Source: Xanthobacteraceae bacterium (GTDB lineage Bacteria; Pseudomonadota; Alphaproteobacteria; Rhizobiales; Xanthobacteraceae). From it: 45,933 nucleotides of DNA. This document shows, one piece after another, positions 15,988-24,052 of the stretch. Below the pieces are notes generated by a model that was given only the letters and a program-made list of their open reading frames with translations, was not told where the DNA came from and did no database searches. The stretch lies in NCBI GenBank assembly GCA_028290465.1, contig JAQGJU010000093.1, positions 1-45,933 on the forward strand, written 5' to 3'. The translations under genes were made by a program, and so were the position numbers. Within the stretch, counting starts at the first letter, position 1; the number at the start of each line of letters is the position of its first letter.

Positions 15988-16794
15988 CTACCGCGCCTGC
16001 GTGTGATACTCGGCGTTCGGCCGCATGTCGGTGGCGCTCGCCACGCGGTTCGACATGTTGAAGAAGCCGGCCACGGCCGCCACGTCCCAGATGTCGCGAT
16101 CCGAGAAGCCGGCACGGCGCAGCCGCTCGCGGTCGGCGTCCTCGACCGCCCAAGGCTGCGTGGTCAGCTTCACGGCGAAGTCGAGCATCGCGCGCTGGCG
16201 CTTGTCGAGCCGTGCGGTGCGATAATTCATCACCATCCACTCGCCGAGCAACGGGTCGCCGAGCGTGCGCACCGCGGCGCCATGCGCGGTCAGGCAGTAG
16301 TAGCAGCGGTTCTGCGACGACACCGCGACCGCGATCATCTCACGTTCCAGCTTTGACAGGCCGGACGGCCCCAGCATCAGGTCGTTGTAAAGGGCGACGA
16401 ACGGCTCGAGTTTGGCCATGTCGAACGCGTAGGCCTTGAGCACGTTCGGCACGAAGCCGAGCCGCTCCTCGCATTTCTTGAAATAGGCCGCCATGGCGGG
16501 CGACAGTTTTGCCGCCGGCAGATCGAGTGCGATCACCGGTTGATCGTCCGGCATCCGGCCTGAGGCCGGCACGGCCGCGCGAAGACCAGTTTTCGCGGAG
16601 GACGGTTTAGCCGCGACCGGCTTGGTGACAGGTGGCTTGGCCTCGCCGCCCTTTACGGCCCGCAAGGCGACCATCGCGGCGACGGTCTTCGATTTCTGCG
16701 CGGGGGTGGGTGGACTGCTGGGCGTCGGGCTTTTGGCCGACTTGTTGGGGGATTTGGCGGGGCTTTTGCCGCGCGCTTTACCGTTGGTCGCCAA
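15988..16794 (-). CDS. Peroxidase-related enzyme, AhpD/carboxymuconolactone decarboxylase fold
   Basis: A 268-residue protein whose C-terminal 180 residues are an AhpD-like alkylhydroperoxidase domain: FKKCEERLGFVPNVLKAYAF, SKLEREMIAVAVSSQNRCYY with the Cys164-x-x-Cys167 pair and His171, then AVKLTTQPWAVEDADRERLR and AVAGFFNMSNRVASATDM. The cysteine pair and histidine are the redox site in AhpD. The first 85 residues are low-complexity Lys/Ala/Pro/Ser, unlike most family members. The start is a TTG at 16794 with an excellent GGGAGGA 4 bases upstream; a shorter start at the Met at residue 81 would remove the extension but has no comparable ribosome-binding site. Probably a peroxide-detoxifying enzyme. 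Confidence 0.88.
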   Translation of the reverse strand: MATNGKARGKSPAKSPNKSAKSPTPSSPPTPAQKSKTVAAMVALRAVKGGEAKPPVTKPVAAKPSSAKTGLRAAVPASGRMPDDQPVIALDLPAAKLSPAMAAYFKKCEERLGFVPNVLKAYAFDMAKLEPFVALYNDLMLGPSGLSKLEREMIAVAVSSQNRCYYCLTAHGAAVRTLGDPLLGEWMVMNYRTARLDKRQRAMLDFAVKLTTQPWAVEDADRERLRRAGFSDRDIWDVAAVAGFFNMSNRVASATDMRPNAEYHTQAR

Positions 16795-16978
16795 TGCGTC
16801 CTCCCTGGTCGTCCTACGGGCAGCCTAGCGCGTCCGCACCGACAACAAAATATCATGCTGACGGAATATGTTAGCCGTTCAACCAAATTAGACGGTACAA
16901 TAATGCCATAAGCTGCCCCACCTCGACGGGACCTGCTGAATCGGAAAAACTGTCATGAGCGCGGCGATGTCCGCGCAC

Positions 16979-17002
16979 CGATCTCGGGTCTGCCCGAGAT
17001 CG
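16979..17002. promoter_or_regulatory. Inverted repeat upstream of the glutamate dehydrogenase
   Basis: A perfect 10-bp inverted repeat, CGATCTCGGG then CCCGAGATCG, with a 4-nt loop. It lies 54 bp before the start codon. It could be a hairpin in the leader or an operator; there is no T run, so it is not a standard terminator. Confidence 0.5.
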
Positions 17003-17020
17003 GCATGTTAAGGAGCTGCA

Positions 17021-17036
17021 GTCGGATATATCCGAC
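17021..17036. promoter_or_regulatory. 16-bp perfect palindrome upstream of the glutamate dehydrogenase
   Basis: GTCGGATATATCCGAC has no loop, so it looks more like a dimeric protein-binding site than an RNA hairpin. It lies 20 bp before the ATG at 17056 and 18 bp after the inverted repeat at 16979-17002. Confidence 0.5.
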
Positions 17037-17055
17037 TTCAGCGCGGGGAAATGCC

Positions 17056-20000
17056 ATGGCGGGCCTGACCGAATCCGAGGAAGAGCGCGCCGCGCATCGG
17101 CTGTTGCAACAGGCCGGCACCGCGCTGGCCGTCACCCACCCGGCGATACCGGACAGGTTCGTGGCCGACCTGTTCGGCCGCACCGCGCCGGAAGATCTGC
17201 TGGTCTATCGTCCGGCCGAACTGGCGAAGCTCGCCGCCGGCGCCTGGGACTGGCTGGCCAACCGCAAGGCCGGCGCTCCGAAGATCCGCTTCGAAGCGTC
17301 TGACGCGGCGCCCGACCAGCCGCGTCTCGGCGCCATTTCGGTGATCGAGATCGTCAACGACGACATGCCGTTCCTGGTCGACTCGGTGATGGGCGAACTC
17401 ACCGAGCGCGGCCTGGAAGCCCGACTGGTGGCTCATCCGGTGTTCGGACTGTCGCGCGATGATGCCGGCCGCCTGACAAGGTTTACCGGGCAAGGTCCGG
17501 CCGAGGCCGGCCAGAGCCGCGAAAGCTTCATCCATCTCCATGTCGAGCGCGTCGACGATCCGGCGCGGCGTGCCGAAATCGTACGGGCGATCGACGACGT
17601 GCTGGCGGCCGTGCGGGTCACGGTGCAGGACTGGCGCGCGATGATGGCGCGGATCCGCGATCAGATCGCCAGCCTGAAAGCCAGCCCGCCCGCGCTGCCG
17701 GCCGACGAACTCGCCGAGGCGACTCAGTTTCTGGAATGGCTGATCGCCGACAATTTCACCTTCCTGGGCGTGCGCGATTATGCGGTGACGCCGAGCGATG
17801 GCGGGCTTGAGCCGCTCTACGACACCGGGCTTGGCGTGCTGCGCTCGCCCGACATGCGGGTGCTGCGCCGCGCCGATCAGCAGATGGAAGTGACGCCGGA
17901 GATCCGCGCCTTCCTGCGTGAGCCGCAGCCGCTGATCGTCACCAAAGCGGCGAACCGCGCGCGGGTGCATCGCCGCAACTATATGGACTATGTCGGGGTC
18001 AAGCGCTTCGATGCCGACGGCAAACTGCTTGGCGAATTGCGCATCGTCGGCCTGTTCACGTCGACCGCCTATACGCGCTCGACGCGGTCGATCCCGTATC
18101 TGCGCCGCAAGCTCGACGCGGTGCTGCGCCGCGCCGGATTCGATCTCGAGGGCCATTCCGGCAAGGCGCTGACCAATGTGCTGGAAAGCTATCCGCGCGA
18201 CGAACTGTTCCAGATCGACGAAGGGACCCTGTACGCGTTCGCGATGGCCATCCTGCAGCTCGACGAACGCCCGCGCGTGCGCGTGCTGCCGCGTGCCGAC
18301 CGTTTCGACCGCTTTGTCTCGGTCATGGTGTTCGTGCCGCGCGATCGCTACGACAGCCGCATCCGAACCCTGATCGGCGCGGCTCTCGCCCGCATCTATA
18401 CGGGCCATGTCAGCGCCTTCTATCCGTTCTTCCCCGAGGGCCCGTTGGTGCGGGTGCATTTCATCATCGGCCGGCGCGAGGGCGCGACACCGACTCCGGA
18501 TCGGGCCGCCGTCGAGCAGGCGATCGAGGCCCTCACCGAGACCTGGGCCGATAAACTGAGCGAAGCGCTGGATGCCAGCTATGAGCCGAAGCGCGCGCGC
18601 GATCTCGGCGCGCGCTATCGCGACGCGTTCTCGGCCGGCTATCGCGAATTGTATCCGCCGGACATGGCCGCCGCGGACATCAAGGGGATCGAGAGCCTGT
18701 CGGCCACGACGCCGCTCGGCGTCGATTTCTCCGCGCAAGCCGATGACGCGCCAGGCGGCGTCCGCCTCAAGGTCTGGAGCCACCAGCGGCCGATCCCGCT
18801 GTCCGAGCGGGTGCCGGTGCTGGAGAATATGGGCTTTCGCGTCGTCGACGAGCGCACCTATCACATCACGCCGACAGACCATCCGGGCGTCTGGTTCCAC
18901 GACATGATGCTGGAGTGCAACGGCGCGGGCGCTGATATCGCCGGCGCGAAGTCGCGTCTGGAAGCGGCGTTCCTGGTCGTGATGGGCAGCGGCGCCGAGA
19001 ACGACGGTTACAACGCGCTGGTGCTCGGCGGCGGGCTGATGTGGCGCGAAGTCGCGCTGGTGCGCACCATCTCGCGCTTCCTGCGCCAGATCAGCGTGCC
19101 GTTCTCGCAAGATTATATGTGGGCGACGCTGCGCAAGCATGCCAGCGTGACCGCGCTGATCATCAAGCTGTTCGACACGCGGTTCGATCCGCGCCCCAGC
19201 ATCGCCGCCGCGGAACGCCAGTCGAAGGAAGCGGCCGTTGTCGCCGAGATCGAGGCGGCGCTGCAAAAGGTCGAGAGTCTCGACGAGGACCGCATCCTGC
19301 GCCACTTCGTCAACGCGGTGACCTCGGCGCTGCGCACCAATTTCTACCAGATCGACAATGCCGGAAAACCGGTGGCACAGATCGCGATCAAATTCGCCAG
19401 CGGCCAGATCGATGGTTTGCCGTTGCCGAAGCCGCTGTACGAAATCTTTGTCTACTCGCCACGCGTCGAGGGCGTGCATCTGCGCTTCGGCAAGGTGGCG
19501 CGCGGCGGCATTCGCTGGTCCGACCGGCCGCAGGATTTCCGCACCGAGGTGCTGGGCCTCGTCAAGGCGCAGCAGGTCAAGAACGCCGTGATCGTGCCGG
19601 TCGGCGCCAAGGGCGGCTTCGTGCCGAAGCATCTGCCGGTCGGCGGCACCCGCGAGGCGATTCAGGCCGAGGGCACGGCGGCATATAAGTTGTTCATCTC
19701 GACGCTGCTCGACCTCACCGACAATATCGGCTCCGATGGCGTGATCCCGCCGGTCAACACCGTGCGCCATGACGGCGACGATCCGTATCTGGTCGTCGCC
19801 GCAGACAAAGGCACCGCGACGTTCTCCGACACCGCCAACGCGATTTCGGCCGAGCACAAATTCTGGCTCGATGACGCCTTCGCGTCCGGCGGCTCGGTCG
19901 GCTACGACCACAAGAAAATGGGCATTACGGCGCGGGGCGCTTGGGAAGCGGTCAAGCGTCATTTCCGCGAGATGAATGTCGATATCGGGGTCACGCCATT

Positions 20001-21885
20001 TACGGTCGCCGGCGTCGGCGACATGTCGGGCGACGTGTTCGGCAACGGCATGCTGCGCGAGAACACCATCAAGCTGGTCGCGGCGTTCGATCATCGCGAC
20101 ATCTTTGTCGACCCGACGCCGGACCCGGAGAAGAGCTTGGCCGAGCGCCAGCGGCTGTTCGATCTGCCGCGTTCGAGCTGGCAGGACTACGACAAGGCGT
20201 TGATCTCCAAGGGTGGCGGCGTGTTCCCGCGCAGCGCCAAAGAAATCGCGCTGACGCCCGAGATCAAGACGCTGCTCGGCATCGCGGCCGACCGCGCGCC
20301 GCCGCAGGACATCATGCGGGCGATCCTGAAGGCGCCGGTCGACCTGCTGTTCTTCGGCGGCATCGGCACGTATATTCGGGCCGCGACCGAGACCGACGAG
20401 CAGGCCGGCGACCGCGCCAACGATCCGATCCGCATCACGGGCAAGGATCTTCGTACCAAAGTGATCGGCGAAGGCGCCAATCTCGGCGTCACGCAGCGCG
20501 GCCGCATCGAGGCGGCGCAGCAGGGTGTGCGGCTCAACACCGATGCGATCGACAATTCGGCCGGCGTCAATACGTCTGACGTGGAGGTCAATATCAAGAT
20601 CGCGCTGAGCCTGCCGGTGCGCGACGGACGCCTCAGCTATGAGGCGCGCAATGAATTCCTGCGCACCATGACGGACGACGTGGCGCAACTCGTGCTGCGC
20701 AATAACTATCAGCAGACCCTGGCGCTATCGCTGGCGGAGCGGCGCGGCCTCGAGTTTCTCGGCTTCCAGCAGCGGCTGATGCAGATTCTGGAGCAGCGTG
20801 GCGAACTCAACCGCGCCGTCGAATTCCTGCCCGACGAGCTTGAACTCGGCGAGCGCCGCCGCCGCTCGCAGGCGCTGACCCGGCCGGAACTCGCGGTGCT
20901 GCTGGCCTATGCCAAGCTGTCGCTGCATTCCGAATTGCTGGACTCACCGGTTCCGGACGATCCGTATCTCGCGCTTGAACTCGCGCGCTATTTCCCGGCC
21001 GCAATGGCCGAGAAATTTCCGGACGCGCTGGAACAGCATCGGCTGCGCCGCGACATCATCGCGACCCAGCTCGCCAATTCGATGATCAACCGCGGCGGGC
21101 CGTCGCTGGTGGTGCGGATCGCCGACCAGACCGGCGCGTCGTCGGACAAGATCACGGCTGCCTTTACGGCGGTGCGCAACAGTTACGGCATGACGGCGCT
21201 CAACACCGAGATCGAGAATCTCGACAACAAGATCGATGGCGGTCTGCAACTCGGCCTGTTCAACGAGGTGCAGGATCTGCTGGCTGACCGCATCGTCTGG
21301 TTCCTGCGCAACGTCGATCTCACGCAAGGTCTTGCGGGCGTGATCGAGCGCTATCGGGCCGGCATCGCGGCGACGGAAGCCGCGCTGGACGGTGCGTTGT
21401 CCGAAGAGGCCAACGCCGCGCGCGCGGCGCGGGTGCGCCAATTGGCAGAAGCCCGCGTGCCGGCCGAACTGGCGCGGCGCATCGCCAATCTTCCGGCGCT
21501 GCTCGCCGCGCCCGACATCACGCTGGTGGCGGAGCGGACCGGTAAATCGGTTGCCGACGTTGCCGCGACCTATTTCGCGGCCAGCGCATTCCTGCGGCTC
21601 GACCGCGTGATCGAGGCGGCCCGCGCCATCAAGGTGTCGGATTATTTCGACCGGCTGGCGCTCGACCGTTCGCTCGATACGATCGGCGATGCCGAGCGCC
21701 GTCTCGCGGCTGCCATGGTGACGACCGGCCAGACTGGCGAGGCGGCGGTGAAGGCCTGGGTCGCGCCGCGTCAGGCCGAGGTTGAGCGCGTCCGACTGCA
21801 GATCCACGAAATCGCCGGGACCGGACTGACGCTGTCGAAGCTGTTGGTGACGGCGAGCGTGCTGGGAGATTTGGTCAGGGGGTAG
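17056..21885 (+). CDS. gdhB: NAD-specific glutamate dehydrogenase, large (about 180 kDa) type
   Basis: A 1609-residue enzyme that oxidatively deaminates glutamate to 2-oxoglutarate and ammonia with NAD+, mainly in amino acid catabolism. The N-terminal 700 residues hold the regulatory ACT-like segments (for example IEIVNDDMPFLVDSVMGELT). The catalytic core starts near 830: KVARGGIRWSDRPQDFRTEV, LVKAQQVKNAVIVPVGAKGG with the active-site lysines, PPVNTVRHDGDDPYLVVAAD and FTVAGVGDMSGDVFGNGML. The helical C-terminal region is also typical. Length matches the L_180 class. The ATG at 17056 has GGGGAA upstream; the frame opens at 17005. Two palindromes in the leader suggest control of expression. The long antisense frame at 17038-20688 is a codon-bias shadow. 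Confidence 0.97.
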   Translation: MAGLTESEEERAAHRLLQQAGTALAVTHPAIPDRFVADLFGRTAPEDLLVYRPAELAKLAAGAWDWLANRKAGAPKIRFEASDAAPDQPRLGAISVIEIVNDDMPFLVDSVMGELTERGLEARLVAHPVFGLSRDDAGRLTRFTGQGPAEAGQSRESFIHLHVERVDDPARRAEIVRAIDDVLAAVRVTVQDWRAMMARIRDQIASLKASPPALPADELAEATQFLEWLIADNFTFLGVRDYAVTPSDGGLEPLYDTGLGVLRSPDMRVLRRADQQMEVTPEIRAFLREPQPLIVTKAANRARVHRRNYMDYVGVKRFDADGKLLGELRIVGLFTSTAYTRSTRSIPYLRRKLDAVLRRAGFDLEGHSGKALTNVLESYPRDELFQIDEGTLYAFAMAILQLDERPRVRVLPRADRFDRFVSVMVFVPRDRYDSRIRTLIGAALARIYTGHVSAFYPFFPEGPLVRVHFIIGRREGATPTPDRAAVEQAIEALTETWADKLSEALDASYEPKRARDLGARYRDAFSAGYRELYPPDMAAADIKGIESLSATTPLGVDFSAQADDAPGGVRLKVWSHQRPIPLSERVPVLENMGFRVVDERTYHITPTDHPGVWFHDMMLECNGAGADIAGAKSRLEAAFLVVMGSGAENDGYNALVLGGGLMWREVALVRTISRFLRQISVPFSQDYMWATLRKHASVTALIIKLFDTRFDPRPSIAAAERQSKEAAVVAEIEAALQKVESLDEDRILRHFVNAVTSALRTNFYQIDNAGKPVAQIAIKFASGQIDGLPLPKPLYEIFVYSPRVEGVHLRFGKVARGGIRWSDRPQDFRTEVLGLVKAQQVKNAVIVPVGAKGGFVPKHLPVGGTREAIQAEGTAAYKLFISTLLDLTDNIGSDGVIPPVNTVRHDGDDPYLVVAADKGTATFSDTANAISAEHKFWLDDAFASGGSVGYDHKKMGITARGAWEAVKRHFREMNVDIGVTPFTVAGVGDMSGDVFGNGMLRENTIKLVAAFDHRDIFVDPTPDPEKSLAERQRLFDLPRSSWQDYDKALISKGGGVFPRSAKEIALTPEIKTLLGIAADRAPPQDIMRAILKAPVDLLFFGGIGTYIRAATETDEQAGDRANDPIRITGKDLRTKVIGEGANLGVTQRGRIEAAQQGVRLNTDAIDNSAGVNTSDVEVNIKIALSLPVRDGRLSYEARNEFLRTMTDDVAQLVLRNNYQQTLALSLAERRGLEFLGFQQRLMQILEQRGELNRAVEFLPDELELGERRRRSQALTRPELAVLLAYAKLSLHSELLDSPVPDDPYLALELARYFPAAMAEKFPDALEQHRLRRDIIATQLANSMINRGGPSLVVRIADQTGASSDKITAAFTAVRNSYGMTALNTEIENLDNKIDGGLQLGLFNEVQDLLADRIVWFLRNVDLTQGLAGVIERYRAGIAATEAALDGALSEEANAARAARVRQLAEARVPAELARRIANLPALLAAPDITLVAERTGKSVADVAATYFAASAFLRLDRVIEAARAIKVSDYFDRLALDRSLDTIGDAERRLAAAMVTTGQTGEAAVKAWVAPRQAEVERVRLQIHEIAGTGLTLSKLLVTASVLGDLVRG

Positions 21886-21910
21886 AGCTCCGAGGCTTAA
21901 GTCACATTCT

Positions 21911-21992
21911 GCGTCATGCCCGGGCTTGACCCGGGCATCCATCAAAAGTCTTTTCAAAAAGATGGATTGCCGGGTCAAGCCCGGCAATGACG
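21911..21992. repeat. Family C palindrome, left boundary of the GIY-YIG unit
   Basis: Two arms of about 32 nt (21911-21945 and 21961-21992) are near-complements across a short A/T-rich loop. Each arm itself contains a gcccggg-ttga-cccgggc or gccggg-tcaa-cccggc hairpin. The first 35 nt, 21911-21945, recur exactly and inverted at 22343-22377. Confidence 0.92.
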
Positions 21993-22051
21993 AGGAGATT
22001 TTATTAAAGAACCCGTTGCGCATTTCGAGACGACAATTTTATCATCTACCG

Positions 22052-22339
22052 ATGAGCTACTGGGTTTACATCCTGGCAAGCCGGCCTGGTGGCACGCTGT
22101 ATGTCGGCGTAACCAACGACCTCGTTCGTCGAGTGTACGAGCATCGGGAAGGTCAAGCGCGCGGCTTTACCAAAAAATACAATGTAAAAATGCTGGTCTA
22201 TTTCGAACCGCACGACGCGATTGCGACCGCGCTGCAGCGCGAACACAATATCAAACACTGGTCGCGCGAATGGAAGATCGACTTGATCGTCTCGATGAAT
22301 CCGCAATGGCGCGATCTGTATGACGAGATTTGTCGTTAG
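22052..22339 (+). CDS. GIY-YIG nuclease-fold protein (UPF0213 type)
   Basis: A 95-residue single-domain GIY-YIG protein. The start at the ATG at 22052 gives MSYWVYILASRPGGTLYVGV, with the VYIL strand (GIY position, Tyr5) and LYVG (YIG position, Tyr17). The catalytic Arg lies in NDLVRRVYEH, the conserved Glu64 in LQREHNIKHW, and the family C terminus reads NPQWRDLYDE. All key residues are present, so it could be an active endonuclease acting at branched or nicked DNA, but the stand-alone group has no agreed role. The frame is open further upstream through the repeat; that extension is not supported. Inverted copies of one palindrome flank it. Confidence 0.92.
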   Translation: MSYWVYILASRPGGTLYVGVTNDLVRRVYEHREGQARGFTKKYNVKMLVYFEPHDAIATALQREHNIKHWSREWKIDLIVSMNPQWRDLYDEICR

Positions 22340-22342
22340 AAG

Positions 22343-22377
22343 TTGATGGATGCCCGGGTCAAGCCCGGGCATGACGC
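22343..22377. repeat. Family C repeat, right boundary of the GIY-YIG unit
   Basis: A 35-nt exact inverted copy of 21911-21945, starting 3 bp after the GIY-YIG stop codon. It contains the hairpin gcccgggtcaagcccgggc. Confidence 0.93.
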
Positions 22378-22424
22378 TGAATATGGCTCACTCTCTGAGT
22401 GCTGGCATAGCGACCGAAACAGCC

Positions 22425-24017
22425 CTAATGCCTGAAATGCCGTGTCCCGGTGAACACCATGGCGATGCCGGCGTCGTCGGCCGCCTTGATCACTTCGTCG
22501 TCGCGCATTGAGCCGCCGGGCTGGATCACCGCGGTGGCGCCGGCCTCGATCGCGACCAGCAAGCCATCGGCGAACGGGAAGAACGCGTCGGACGCGACCA
22601 CCGAGCCCTTGGTCATCGGCTCGGCGAGGCCCTGTTCCTTGGCGGCGTCCTGCGCCTTGCGGGCCGCGATCCGCGCGGAATCGATCCGGCTCATCTGGCC
22701 GGCGCCGACGCCCACGGTCGCCATGTCCTTCGCGTAAATGATGGTGTTCGACTTGACGTGCTTGGCGACCCGGAACGCGAACCGGAGATCCGCGAGTTCG
22801 GCCTCGGTCGGCGGTCGCTTGGTGACGACCTTCAACGACATGTCGTCGACCACCGCGTTGTCGCGCGATTGCACCAGCAGTCCGCCGGCCAGCGTCTTCG
22901 CCGTCATACCGGCGGCGCGCGGATTCGGCAGACCGCCGGCCAGTAGCAGCCGGAGGTTCTTCTTGGCGCCCACGATGGCGATCGCTTCGCCGGTAGCGTC
23001 CGGCGCGATGATCACCTCGGTGAAAATTTCGGTGACGGCGCGCGCGGTGTCGCCGTCGAGCGGCCGGTTGAACGCCACGATGCCGCCGAACGCCGACGTG
23101 GGATCGCAAGCCAGCGCCTTGCGATAGGCATCGATCAGGCTTGATCCTTCGGCGACGCCGCACGGATTGGCGTGCTTGACGATGACGCAGGCCGCACTGC
23201 GCGCCGGATCGAACTCGGCGACGCATTCATAGGCGGCGTCGGTGTCGTTGAGATTGTTGTAGGAAAGCTGCTTGCCCTGCGCCTGGCGCGCGGTCGCGAC
23301 GCCATAGCGGATATCGGGCGTGCGATAGAACGCGGCTGATTGATGCGGGTTCTCGCCGTAGCGCAGTTTTTCGGCCAGCTTGCCGCCGACCGCGCGATAG
23401 TCCGGCGCCGGATCGCTCAACACTTCGGCGAACCAGTTCGAAATCGCGGCGTCATAGGCGCCGGTGCGCGCATAGGCCTTGGCGGCAAGCTTCCGGCGCA
23501 AGGTCGAGGTTGTCATGCCGCTATGCTGTGTCAACTCATCCAGCACGTCCACATAGTCGGACGGCTCGACCAGCACCGCGACATCGTCGTGGTTCTTGGC
23601 GGCGGCGCGGATCATCGCCGGACCGCCGATGTCGATGTTCTCGACGCAGTCCTCGAAAGAGGCGCCGCGCGCGATGGTCGCCTCGAACGGATACAGATTG
23701 ACCACCAGGAGATCGATGCCGTGAATGCCATGCTGTCGCATTGCCTCGACGTGTTCGGGGTTGTGGCGGATAGCCAGCAGACCGCCATGCACCTTCGGGT
23801 GCAGCGTCTTGACCCGGCCGTCCATCATTTCGGGAAAGCCGGTGACTTCCGACACGTCGCGCACTTTCAACCCGGCGTCTTTGAGCGCCTGGCTGGTGCC
23901 GCCGGTCGAGATCAGTTCAACACCGAAGCCCACGAGGGCACGGGCGAACTCGATGAGGCCGGATTTGTCGGAAACGGAAAGCAGAGCGCGGGATACGCGG
24001 CGAAGATGGTCGGTCAT
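22425..24017 (-). CDS. purH: Bifunctional AICAR formyltransferase / IMP cyclohydrolase
   Basis: A 530-residue enzyme catalysing the last two steps of purine synthesis, from AICAR to IMP. The N-terminal cyclohydrolase domain, an MGS-like fold, has [20 protein letters not shown], then [19 protein letters not shown] and [18 protein letters not shown]. The C-terminal transformylase has [28 protein letters not shown] with the catalytic Lys-His, then [17 protein letters not shown] and [20 protein letters not shown], ending [11 protein letters not shown]. Length is normal. It lies 35 bp after the heparinase-like gene on the same strand and converges with the GIY-YIG unit. Confidence 0.98.
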   Translation of the reverse strand: MTDHLRRVSRALLSVSDKSGLIEFARALVGFGVELISTGGTSQALKDAGLKVRDVSEVTGFPEMMDGRVKTLHPKVHGGLLAIRHNPEHVEAMRQHGIHGIDLLVVNLYPFEATIARGASFEDCVENIDIGGPAMIRAAAKNHDDVAVLVEPSDYVDVLDELTQHSGMTTSTLRRKLAAKAYARTGAYDAAISNWFAEVLSDPAPDYRAVGGKLAEKLRYGENPHQSAAFYRTPDIRYGVATARQAQGKQLSYNNLNDTDAAYECVAEFDPARSAACVIVKHANPCGVAEGSSLIDAYRKALACDPTSAFGGIVAFNRPLDGDTARAVTEIFTEVIIAPDATGEAIAIVGAKKNLRLLLAGGLPNPRAAGMTAKTLAGGLLVQSRDNAVVDDMSLKVVTKRPPTEAELADLRFAFRVAKHVKSNTIIYAKDMATVGVGAGQMSRIDSARIAARKAQDAAKEQGLAEPMTKGSVVASDAFFPFADGLLVAIEAGATAVIQPGGSMRDDEVIKAADDAGIAMVFTGTRHFRH

Positions 24018-24052
24018 GGGTCTCGATCACCGTGAAAGAAATCAGACGGGCG

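Larger units (their letters stand above)
21911..22377 (+). mobile_element. Putative mobile unit: GIY-YIG gene between 35-nt inverted repeats
   Basis: The unit is 467 bp. Its ends are 35-nt identical sequences in inverted orientation, and its only gene is the GIY-YIG protein. It sits between the convergent gdhB and purH genes, 25 bp and 47 bp from their stops. I see no target-site duplication. That it moves, or once moved, is inference; there is no transposase. Confidence 0.45.

Noticed and set aside
17038-20688. 1216-residue open frame antisense to the glutamate dehydrogenase
   Set aside because: It is a codon-bias shadow: GC-rich third positions remove stops on the other strand. The sequence is His/Arg/Asp-rich without any family pattern, and the sense frame is a full known enzyme.
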